Shown: in pieces, positions 17,509 to 24,443 of the stretch
How positions within the stretch are numbered: the stretch's first letter is position 1
Layout: each line of letters starts with the position of its first letter
Origin: Phytohabitans kaempferiae
GTDB taxonomy: Bacteria; Actinomycetota; Actinomycetes; Mycobacteriales; Micromonosporaceae
Direction: 5' to 3'
NCBI RefSeq assembly: GCF_042433955.1
Contig: NZ_JBHLUH010000061.1
Location: forward strand, 235,233 to 299,232
DNA length: 64,000 bases
Made by a program: the position numbers and the translations under genes
The notes under the pieces: model-generated
Seen by the model: the letters and a program-made list of their open reading frames with translations, nothing else
Told to the model about the DNA's origin: nothing
The model's database searches: none

Positions 17509-18858
17509 CTAACCCACCGGTAGGGGGGCGCGGTCGGGCTGGGCGATGTCGTCGCCCACCCGGCGCGCCCAGCGGCCGGCCACGACCGCGTACCAGCCGG
17601 CGATCAGCGCGAAGCCGGCCGCGACCACGAACACCGCGACCGGCGAGTGCCCGTCGGCGGGGAGGGTGAGCGCGGCGGCGAAGAGGCCCATCACGTACGA
17701 GAGGTTGTAGGTCGTGTCGTTGACCGCGAAGACCCGGCCGCGGTAGGCGTCGTCGCACTCGTGCTGGATCGACGTGTCCACCACGATCTTGGTGCCCTGG
17801 GCCGCGATGTTGACGCAGAAGACGGCGACCACCAGCAGCGGCTGGGTGAACGGCGACACGGTCAGCGGCAGCGCGACCGCGATGCCGGCGATCAGTCCGG
17901 CGACCCACCGCCAGCCGCCGATCCGGCGCGTGACCGCCGGGGTGACGACCGCCGCGACCAGCACGCCCGCGCTCCCCGCCACCACCACGAACGCGAGCCC
18001 GGTGATCGAGTCCTGCACGTTGTCGTCGGTGACGAAGTAGTTGCGGTAGAGCAGCAGCATCGCGAGCGTGAGCACGCCGAAGAGGGCGCGGAAGCCGGCC
18101 TTGGCCACCATCGCGTACGCCGCGCCGCGCTTGCTCGCAAGGTGGGCCAGGCCGTCGCCCATGCCTCGTACGACGTCGCCGATCGCCGAGCGCATCGGGG
18201 CCCGCGCCGGGGCGGCGGCGTGGTCCGGGCCGAGCTCGTCGACCCGGAACGAGCGCCAGGCGAGCAGCGACGAGGCCACGTACCCCACGGGGGCGACCAG
18301 CGCCATCGCCGCGTAGCCGGAGTCGCCGGCGGAGATCATCCAGTTGATCAGGACGACCGCGATGCCGAGGCCGACGGAGAAGCAGATCGAGCCGAGCGTG
18401 CCGGAGAGCGAGTTGGCGGTGACCAGGCGCCGGTCCTCCACCACGTGCGGCACCGCGGCCGAGAGCCCGGCCAGCAGGAAGCGGTTGAGCCCGATGATCA
18501 CGAACGCGACCACCACGAACCCGACGCCCTTGTCGCCCGCGTTGATCAGCGCGGCCGCCGGCAGCACCAGCGCGGCGCGCAGCAGGTTGGTGAAGACCAC
18601 CAGTTGGCGGCGGCTCCACCGGTCGAGGAAGACGCCGACGAAGGGCCCGATCAGCGAGTACGGCGTGACCAGCAGCGCCGAGCCCGCGGCGATCGCCATC
18701 GCGCTGGTCTGCCGGTCGGGGTTGAAGAGCACGCTGCCGGCGAGGGCGGCCTGGAACAGACCGTCCGCGAGCTGGCTGGAGAGGCGTACACCCAGGAGCC
18801 TCCGGAAGCCCCGGGCGGCGAGCACGGAGCGGAGGACGCGGGTGTCGCGGGAGGCCAT
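17509..18858 (-). CDS. MFS transporter (12-TM)
   Basis: The 449-residue membrane protein begins RSVLAARGFRRLLGVRLSSQLADGLFQAAL. It has the MFS loop 2-3 motif in the form FVGVFLDRWSRRQL and about 12 hydrophobic helices in two halves. VVDTSIQHECDDAYRGRVFAVNDTTYN is the cytoplasmic segment typical of the major-facilitator branch related to macrolide/multidrug exporters in actinobacteria. ATG start at 18858. It is monocistronic, converging with ridA. The substrate is unknown. Confidence 0.9.
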   Translation of the reverse strand: MASRDTRVLRSVLAARGFRRLLGVRLSSQLADGLFQAALAGSVLFNPDRQTSAMAIAAGSALLVTPYSLIGPFVGVFLDRWSRRQLVVFTNLLRAALVLPAAALINAGDKGVGFVVVAFVIIGLNRFLLAGLSAAVPHVVEDRRLVTANSLSGTLGSICFSVGLGIAVVLINWMISAGDSGYAAMALVAPVGYVASSLLAWRSFRVDELGPDHAAAPARAPMRSAIGDVVRGMGDGLAHLASKRGAAYAMVAKAGFRALFGVLTLAMLLLYRNYFVTDDNVQDSITGLAFVVVAGSAGVLVAAVVTPAVTRRIGGWRWVAGLIAGIAVALPLTVSPFTQPLLVVAVFCVNIAAQGTKIVVDTSIQHECDDAYRGRVFAVNDTTYNLSYVMGLFAAALTLPADGHSPVAVFVVAAGFALIAGWYAVVAGRWARRVGDDIAQPDRAPLPVG

Positions 18859-19017
18859 GTAGACCTAGCCTAGGCCGTGTTTCGCGGCTGTCCGGCGCGT
18901 GCCTTTCCCATCACCCGCGCAGCGGTACCGTGAACGGCCGGTGTCGGCTCGCCGTCGGCTCGGTGCGCTCCGGCGCCGGCGTGTCGCACAGCGCCGCGCC
19001 GTGGCTAGAGTTGGCTG

Positions 19018-19548
19018 GTGGCTGGACGTCTGACGACCGAACGACTGACCCTGCGCCCCTGGGAGGTCGACGACGCCGAGGCGGCACTCGCCGTCTACGG
19101 CGAAGGCGGGGTTTCCGGGTGGCTCAGCCCGGCCATGGACGCGGTCAGCGACCTGAGCGCGATGCGGCTGATCCTCCAGCAGTGGATCGCCGAGGACCAG
19201 CGCCTCTTCACGCCCGCCGGCCGGTGGGCGGTCGAGCGCCTCGACGACAAGCAGGTCATCGGCGGCGCCGTGCTGCTCCCACTCCCGCCGGGCGGCGAAG
19301 ACCTCGAGATGGGCTGGCAGCTCCGCCCCGACGCCTGGGGACGCGGCTACGCCGCCGAGGCCGGCCGTGCCCTCGCGCGCTGGGCGTTCGACGAGGGCGC
19401 CGACGAGGTCTTCGCGGTCACCCGCCCGGCCAACGAACGCGCCAGCGCCACCGCGCGCCGGATCGGCATGCAGTGGGTCGGCGAGACCGAGAAGTACTAC
19501 GACCTGCGCCTCGAGGTCTTCCGCCTGCGCCCCGGCGACCTCGACTGA
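19018..19548 (+). CDS. GNAT-family N-acetyltransferase (RimJ/RimL-like)
   Basis: The 176-residue protein starts TTERLTLRPWEVDDAEAALAVYG, the usual RimJ/RimL-type opening. The acetyl-CoA site is GWQLRPDAWGRGYAAEAGRALARWAF, followed by VTRPANERASATARRIGMQWVGE. It probably acetylates an amino group of a protein or small molecule. GTG start at 19018. It is followed by a 10-bp perfect hairpin shared with the converging TetR gene. Confidence 0.9.
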   Translation: MAGRLTTERLTLRPWEVDDAEAALAVYGEGGVSGWLSPAMDAVSDLSAMRLILQQWIAEDQRLFTPAGRWAVERLDDKQVIGGAVLLPLPPGGEDLEMGWQLRPDAWGRGYAAEAGRALARWAFDEGADEVFAVTRPANERASATARRIGMQWVGETEKYYDLRLEVFRLRPGDLD

Positions 19549-19579
19549 GGTTCGCGCCGCTGCCGCGCCGCGCTAACCC

Positions 19580-19607
19580 TCGCTGGCCGCCGTTCGACGG
19601 CCAGCGA
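19580..19607. terminator. bidirectional stem-loop between GNAT and TetR genes
   Basis: TCGCTGGCCG (19580-19589) pairs perfectly with CGGCCAGCGA (19598-19607) around an 8-nt loop. It lies about 30 bp after the GNAT stop codon. No T-tract. Confidence 0.6.
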
Positions 19608-19785
19608 CCGATACAGCCGTGTTCTTCTCGACACTCACTGTGATCGAGCAATTTTGCGACAGGCTCCACTGGGGCCACAACTCGTCTTGATCTCGAACCT
19701 GCCACTACCGACACCGGCGCGGTGGTTACTGGGGTGATGTCGAGTGCGTCCGTCAACCCTGCGGCCGGCGGTCAGGGCCGGGGGG

Positions 19786-19812
19786 GCGGACCGCGACGGG
19801 CATCGCGGCAGC
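19786..19812 (-). repeat. 53-bp dispersed element, partial copy 4 (27 bp)
   Basis: On the minus strand GCTGCCGCGATGCCCGTCGC continues to GGTCCGC, matching the first half of copy 1, then the match stops. It is preceded by GACAGATGTGG, as in copies 1 and 3. It sits just downstream of the TetR stop codon. Confidence 0.75.
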
Positions 19813-19839
19813 CCACATCTGTCCCTTGGCATTGATCGT

Positions 19840-20412
19840 CTAGGCGGGACGGCGGGGGAGGCTGGCGATCGAGGCCCGCACGAGGTGCTCGTAGGTCTCG
19901 TCGAGGTCTTCGGGCAGCCCGAAGCCACCGGCCGCCTCCAGCGACGCGAAGCCGTGCACGACCGCCCGCAGGCACCGGGTCGTGTGGATGGCGGCCGAGT
20001 CGGTGAGGCCGTAGCCGCGCAGCACCGCCAGGAAGACCTCGAGCAGTCGCGTGCCGGCGGCGGCCGTGTGGGGGTGGTGCAGGGCGTCGGCGGGCGTGAT
20101 CGCGTAGCGGGCTGGATGCTCGGTCACGTAGGCCCGGTAGGTGTGCATCAGCGCGGCCACCGCATCGTCGCCGGAGCGGCCGAGCGCCGCGTGGGTGAAG
20201 CGCTCGGTCATCTCCTCCAGCACGCGCGCGCCGACCAGGGTCCGCAGCTCGGCGAGGCTGCCGACATGCTTGTAGAGCGAGGGCGCGGCGACGCCGGTGC
20301 GCTGCGCGACGTTGGCTAGGGTGAGCGCGTCGGCGCCTTGCTCGTCGACGATGGCGAGCGCGGCCTCGACCACGGCAGCGGTCGAGAGGCCAGCACGGTG
20401 ACTACGCTTCAT
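19840..20412 (-). CDS. TetR-family transcriptional regulator (WHG-domain type)
   Basis: The 190-residue protein has an N-terminal HTH at about 8-55 (STAAVVEAALAIVDEQGADALTLANVAQRTGVAAPSLYKHVGS, read as helices 1-4). The ligand-binding C-terminal half carries RCLRAVVHGFASLEAAGGFG, the motif of the WHG subgroup. ATG at 20412 was chosen; an ATG at 20439 would place the operator-like palindrome GCTAAC-TTT-GTTAGC inside the gene. That palindrome lies 10 bp upstream of the start, so autorepression is likely. The ligand and target genes are unknown. Confidence 0.88.
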   Translation of the reverse strand: MKRSHRAGLSTAAVVEAALAIVDEQGADALTLANVAQRTGVAAPSLYKHVGSLAELRTLVGARVLEEMTERFTHAALGRSGDDAVAALMHTYRAYVTEHPARYAITPADALHHPHTAAAGTRLLEVFLAVLRGYGLTDSAAIHTTRCLRAVVHGFASLEAAGGFGLPEDLDETYEHLVRASIASLPRRPA

Positions 20413-20421
20413 AGCCGCAAA

Positions 20422-20436
20422 GCTAACTTTGTTAGC
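20422..20436. promoter_or_regulatory. palindromic operator for the TetR regulator
   Basis: GCTAAC (20422-20427) and GTTAGC (20431-20436) form a perfect inverted repeat with a TTT centre in the leader of the TetR gene. Its position and half-site length fit a TetR-dimer autoregulatory site. Confidence 0.65.
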
Positions 20437-20532
20437 CATCCTCGTCAAGCGCGGCTCTGGTGGTGCCTCACCCGTTCCGACCATGACCGGTCCCGCCTGG
20501 GCGACCATGACCGCTCCGTGTCCGGGTGACCG

Positions 20533-21075
20533 TCAGGGATGAGCCATCACCAGGACGCCGCGCGCCGGGCCACCGATCGCCTGGTACAGGTGGGGGACGT
20601 CGCCGGGGAACCGGATGAAGTCGCCCGGCCCCAGCTCGGCTGGCTCGGTGACCGGGCCGACGCGCAGGCGACCCGCCACCACCAGCAGCGACTCGGTGAC
20701 GCCGGCCGGGTGGGGGTCGGCGTGGCGGGCGGTCGTGGCGAACTCGACCTCGTAGAACTCGGCGAGCCGGTGCCCGCGTACCCGATCCAGCAGGCGGGCG
20801 GAGACCGCCCCCTCCACGCGCGTGCCGTGGCCGGCGCGCACCACCTCGACGCGGGTCCTGGCCGGCTCGCCGATGAGGTCGCCGAGTGCGGCGCCGAGCG
20901 CGTCGGCGAGTGCGTAGAGCGTGTCGATCGTGGGGTTGCCGCGTCCCGCCTCGATGTTGGTGAGCGTCGCCCGCCCCACACCGCTCCGCTCGGCGAGCGC
21001 CACCACGGAGAGGCCGCGCGCCTCGCGGAGCGCGCGGAGATTGGCCGCGATACGAGTGGCGGGAGAGTCGGTCAT
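20533..21075 (-). CDS. XRE-family regulator with C-terminal cupin domain
   Basis: The 180-residue protein has an HTH_3 domain at about 10-65 (IAANLRALREARGLSVVALAERSGVGRATLTNIEAGRGNPTIDTLYALADAL, in five helices). A cupin sensor domain follows at about 110-178 (PHPAGVTESLLVVAGRLRVG, GDFIRFPGDVPHLYQA). This is the common amino-acid/polyamine-responsive regulator layout. ATG at 21075 is 10 bp from a perfect 8-bp inverted repeat that also covers the start of the divergent aminotransferase gene. It most likely represses itself and the aminotransferase. Confidence 0.9.
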   Translation of the reverse strand: MTDSPATRIAANLRALREARGLSVVALAERSGVGRATLTNIEAGRGNPTIDTLYALADALGAALGDLIGEPARTRVEVVRAGHGTRVEGAVSARLLDRVRGHRLAEFYEVEFATTARHADPHPAGVTESLLVVAGRLRVGPVTEPAELGPGDFIRFPGDVPHLYQAIGGPARGVLVMAHP

Positions 21076-21079
21076 GCGC

Positions 21080-21103
21080 ACTATAGTAGTCACCATGACT
21101 ACT
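21080..21103. promoter_or_regulatory. shared divergent promoter and operator of the XRE-cupin/aminotransferase pair
   Basis: ACTATAGT at 21080-21087 is self-complementary and gives TATAGT -10 hexamers on both strands. The plus-strand hexamer (21082-21087) would start transcription at about the ATG at 21095. The minus-strand hexamer (21085-21080) would start at about the ATG at 21075. AGTAGTCA (21085-21092) and TGACTACT (21096-21103) form an inverted repeat around CCA, overlapping the -10 and the aminotransferase start codon. Both transcripts would be leaderless or nearly so. Confidence 0.65.
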
Positions 21104-22276
21104 CCAGGAGTCAGGGCGGCGCGCCGGATGGCGGAGATCGCCGGGTTCGGCATTGACCGCGTGGCACATCGGGCCGACCGGGTCACCGGGCGCTGGCCCG
21201 TGCTGCGGCTGGAAAACCTCGACACCGACCTGCCCCTCCCGCCGGAGGCGGTGCCGGTCACCGCGGCTGCGCTCACGACCCCGCCGGCGAACTCGTGGCT
21301 GCCCTTCACCGGCGACGAGGACCTGCGCGCCGCCATCGCCGACCTGCTCGTCGAGCGCACCGGCCACCGCTACGACCCGGCCGACGAGATCATCGTGACC
21401 AGCGGCGGCACCGAGGCGGCCCTCGACTGCCTGCTCGCCACCATCGACCCGGGCGACGAGGTGGTGCTCGGCGACCCGACGTACGCGGGGCTGGTCAACC
21501 GGGTACGGCTGGTGGGCGGTGTGCCGCGCTTCGCGCCGTACCGGGTGGTGGGCGGCGAGTGGCGCCTCGACCTCGACGCGCTGCGCGCCGCGGTGGGGCC
21601 GGCGACCCGGGCGCTGCTGCTGATGAGCCCCTCCATGCCCTCCGGCGCCGTGCTCGACGAGGAGGAGTGGCGGGCGGTGTGCGACCTGTGCCGCGAGCGC
21701 GACCTGCTGCTCATCTACGACGGCGCGATGGAGCGGCTGCTCTTCGACGGGCGCCCGTTCACGCATCCGGTGCGCGAGCCGGGCATGGCGGAGCGGACGC
21801 TGGTGATCGGCTCGCTCTCCAAGGAGTTTCGCATGATCGGCTGGCGGGTCGGCTGGGTCGCCGGGCCGCGCGCGCTGGTGGAGCACGTGGGCTGGGCGCA
21901 CGTCTACAACACCACCACGCCGGTGGGCATCGCCCGGGCCGGCGCGACCGCCGTCCTCCGCGGTGACCACGCGCATGTCGCCGCCGCGGCCGCCGAGTTG
22001 GAACGGCGCCGCGACACCATCCTCACCAGCCTCGCCGGGCTCCCACTCGTGCGGCCTGCGGGCGGCTGGTCGCTGCTGCTGGACACGGTGGCGATGGGCA
22101 TCGACCCGGCCGAGGTGTCCCGGCGGCTGCTCCGCGACGGCGCGGTCGCGGCGACCGCGATGACCGGCTGGGGCGACACGGTGGCGGCGCGGCACATCCG
22201 CTTCGTCTTCAGCGCCGAGCCGGTCGAGCGCCTCGCCACCCTCCCCGAGCGCCTGGCGGCCGCCGGCCTGCGCTGA
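21095..22276 (+). CDS. class I/II PLP-dependent aminotransferase
   Basis: The 393-residue fold-type I enzyme shows the PLP-phosphate loop SGGTEAALDCLL, the Tyr-containing GDPTYAGL, the LLLMSPSMPSGAVLDEEEW segment (replacing the usual N-P-x-N-P-T-G), the PLP-Asp LIYDGAME and the Schiff-base Lys in VIGSLSKEFRMIGWRVGW. The family uses 2-oxo acid/amino acid pairs, and the specificity is not readable. ATG at 21095 overlaps the operator. Its expression is probably controlled by the divergent XRE-cupin protein, whose cupin may sense the substrate (inference). Confidence 0.9.
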   Translation: MTTPGVRAARRMAEIAGFGIDRVAHRADRVTGRWPVLRLENLDTDLPLPPEAVPVTAAALTTPPANSWLPFTGDEDLRAAIADLLVERTGHRYDPADEIIVTSGGTEAALDCLLATIDPGDEVVLGDPTYAGLVNRVRLVGGVPRFAPYRVVGGEWRLDLDALRAAVGPATRALLLMSPSMPSGAVLDEEEWRAVCDLCRERDLLLIYDGAMERLLFDGRPFTHPVREPGMAERTLVIGSLSKEFRMIGWRVGWVAGPRALVEHVGWAHVYNTTTPVGIARAGATAVLRGDHAHVAAAAAELERRRDTILTSLAGLPLVRPAGGWSLLLDTVAMGIDPAEVSRRLLRDGAVAATAMTGWGDTVAARHIRFVFSAEPVERLATLPERLAAAGLR

Positions 22277-22777
22277 GCCTCGTGCGGCCAGGCGAGCGGG
22301 CGGAGCGTCAGCGGTCATGCGAGCCCTCCGCGCGGTCCAGAACCCGGCACGTCCGCGGGTCCTCTCCACGGTCCGGGGCCGCCGCCTGAGCCGGGCCCTC
22401 GCGCGCGGAGGGCCCGCCGACCACCGAGGGAGGGAGCGCGACGGGCAAACTCGTCGCCGGAGCGGCCCAGGAAGATCGTCGCGGCCACGCACGGCGCGAG
22501 CGCGCCGACGAACGTCCGCGTTGACAGCGGTCGCCGTCGATGGTCTGATTGGAACGCTTAAGAAAGTTTACATTTGTGCTCCGGGGAGACGCCGGCCAGC
22601 CCGGCCTGAGTCGGGCGGGCGGCGGTCCGCCGTGGGAATCTGCCGCCGCCCGCCCCCATCCGGCCGCCGCGCCCGCGCCACACACGGGAGCGGCGCCCCG
22701 CGCACAGAACGGCGCACCCCACGCGGAGTGGCGCCCACAGCGCGGAGCGGCGCACGACCGGGCGGGCGCGGCGTGCG
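22277..22777. other. 501-bp gene-free region with orphan promoter-like sequence
   Basis: No gene is supported. TTGACA at 22521-22526 is followed 17 bp later by TCTGAT, then by an unusually AT-rich patch (GGAACGCTTAAGAAAGTTTA, 22551-22570) and CATTTGTGCTCC. It looks like a working promoter pointing rightwards, but it runs into the 3' end of the methyltransferase gene on the other strand. On the minus strand at about 22380-22520 a short frame reads FVGALAPCVAATIFLGRSGDEFA, possibly the relic end of a membrane protein. Confidence 0.45.
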
Positions 22778-23281
22778 TCAGGCCGGGACGGCGCGGACCT
22801 CCAGGAGCGTGCCGGCGGTCGCGGTGCGCGGGTCGTAGCCGTGCTCCCGCAGGGCGGCCTCGAGCTTCGTCGTCAGCTCTTTGACGCGCGCCGGCCCCGG
22901 CGGCTCGTAGAACAGGTGCAGCGTGCCGCCGGGGCGGAGCAGGCCGCGGATCAGGGCCAACTCGTGGGCGGGCGAGCGGGTCCAGAAGAGGTTGACGTTG
23001 ACCGCGAACACCGAGTCGAAGCGGTCGTCGGTCGCCAGCTCCTCCAGCGCCGTCTGCGCGAAGCGCACCCGGCCGGCCGCGACGTGCTCCGCGTTTCGCC
23101 GGGTGGCCCGCTCGATCGCGACCGGGGAACGGTCGATCGCCAGCAGCCGGCCGCCGCCGTCGAGGCGCTGGCAGACGAGGTCGGCCGCGACGCCGGGGCC
23201 ACAGCCGATCTCCAGGACATGGTCGCCCGGCGCGGGGTCGAGCGTCTCGACCGCCCACCGGAGCCGTTCGGGTACCGCCAT
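22778..23281 (-). CDS. class I SAM-dependent methyltransferase
   Basis: The 167-residue protein has motif I HVLEIGCGPGVAADLV, an acidic residue after strand 2 (LLAIDRS), FDSVFAVNVNLFW (motif II) and LRPGGTLHLFYEP (motif III). It is a short Methyltransf_11/25-type enzyme without an obvious substrate domain. ATG at 23281 was preferred to an in-frame TTG at 23311. It lies alone downstream of the aldo-keto reductase on the same strand, separated from it by a strong hairpin. Confidence 0.87.
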   Translation of the reverse strand: MAVPERLRWAVETLDPAPGDHVLEIGCGPGVAADLVCQRLDGGGRLLAIDRSPVAIERATRRNAEHVAAGRVRFAQTALEELATDDRFDSVFAVNVNLFWTRSPAHELALIRGLLRPGGTLHLFYEPPGPARVKELTTKLEAALREHGYDPRTATAGTLLEVRAVPA

Positions 23282-23366
23282 GCCACGGACCGTACCGGCC
23301 GGGTCCGACAAAACCGCTCCGCCGACGACCGTTTCACCAGCCGCCAGCCCGGCCGCCGCCGTCGAA

Positions 23367-23394
23367 ACCGGCTTCGCCGGCCGGCGAAGCCGGT
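23367..23394 (-). terminator. perfect 28-bp palindrome after the aldo-keto reductase gene
   Basis: ACCGGCTTCGCC (23367-23378) and GGCGAAGCCGGT (23383-23394) pair fully around GGCC; the whole is palindromic. It lies 16 bp beyond the stop codon of the minus-strand reductase. GCCGGTGTCAGGAG is directly repeated between hairpin and gene (about 23389 and 23404), duplicating the stop-codon region. Confidence 0.7.
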
Positions 23395-23410
23395 GTCAGG
23401 AGCGCCGGTG

Positions 23411-24379
23411 TCAGGAGTGGCCGGCGACCGCGTGCGGCGCGTACGGCGCCTCGAGCTCGGCGGCCTCCTCGTCGCTCAGCTCCAGCGACGCGGCGGCTAC
23501 CGCGTCCTCGATGTGCGGGAGCTTGGTGGCGCCCACGATCGGCGCGGTCACGGCCGGCTGGCGCAGCAGCCAGGCGAGCGCCACCTGGGCGGCGGGCACG
23601 CCCCGGCGTTCGGCGACGGCGGCCACGGCGGTGGCGACGCTCACGTCGGAGTCCTGGTAGAGCCGCTTCATGAAGTCGTCGCTCTCGGCCCGCGTGGTGC
23701 CGCCCTGGCCGGCGCGGGCGAGCAGGCCGCGGGCGAGCGGGCTCCACGGGATCACGCCGACGCCCTGGTCGAGGCAGAGCGGGAGCATCTCGCGCTCCTC
23801 CTCGCGGTACATGAGGTTGTAGTGGTTCTGCATGCTCACGAACCGGGTCCAGCCGTTGACGGTCGCCACGTGCTGGGCCTTCGCGAACTGCCACGCCCAC
23901 ATGCTGGAGGCGCCGATGTAGCGGGCCTTGCCGGCCCTGACCACGTCGTGCAGCGCCTCCATCGTCTCCTCGATCGGCGTGTCGTGGTCCCACCGGTGGA
24001 TCTGGTACAGGTCGACGTGGTCGGTGCCGAGGCGGCGCAGCGAGCTGTCGATCGAGGCCATGATGTGCTTGCGGGAGAGGCCGCGGTCGTTGGGCCCGTC
24101 GCTCATCGGGTTGTACACCTTGGTCGCCAGCACGTAGTCCTCACGCCGGTCGAAGAGCGTGCCGAGCAGCTTGCCGGTGATCTCCTCGCTGGCGCCGAGC
24201 GAGTAGACGTCGGCGGTGTCGAAGAACGTCACGCCCAGCTCGACCGCCCGGCGCACGATCGGCTCCGCGCCGTCGTGGTCGAGCACCCACTCGCGCCACT
24301 GCGTCGAGCCGTAGCTCATCATGCCCAGGCAGATCCGCGAGACCTTGAGGCCGGTCGAGCCGAGACGCACGTAATCCAT
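23411..24379 (-). CDS. aldo/keto reductase
   Basis: The 322-residue TIM-barrel NADPH-dependent reductase opens YVRLGSTGLKVSRICLGMMSYG. FFDTADVYSLGASEE carries catalytic Asp and Tyr. YVLATKV carries the Lys, and VDLYQIHRWDHDTP carries the catalytic His. The C-terminus (APIVGATKLPHIEDAV) has the NADP-binding segment. It belongs to the AKR/YajO-like branch. Its substrate is unknown. ATG start at 24379, 64 bp downstream of the glycoside hydrolase stop codon on the same strand. Confidence 0.92.
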   Translation of the reverse strand: MDYVRLGSTGLKVSRICLGMMSYGSTQWREWVLDHDGAEPIVRRAVELGVTFFDTADVYSLGASEEITGKLLGTLFDRREDYVLATKVYNPMSDGPNDRGLSRKHIMASIDSSLRRLGTDHVDLYQIHRWDHDTPIEETMEALHDVVRAGKARYIGASSMWAWQFAKAQHVATVNGWTRFVSMQNHYNLMYREEEREMLPLCLDQGVGVIPWSPLARGLLARAGQGGTTRAESDDFMKRLYQDSDVSVATAVAAVAERRGVPAAQVALAWLLRQPAVTAPIVGATKLPHIEDAVAAASLELSDEEAAELEAPYAPHAVAGHS

Positions 24380-24443
24380 GATGGTCAGCCTATGCCGCTG
24401 CCGCCGGCGGCACAGTGTGCCGCCGGCGACACAGGACGGGAAA

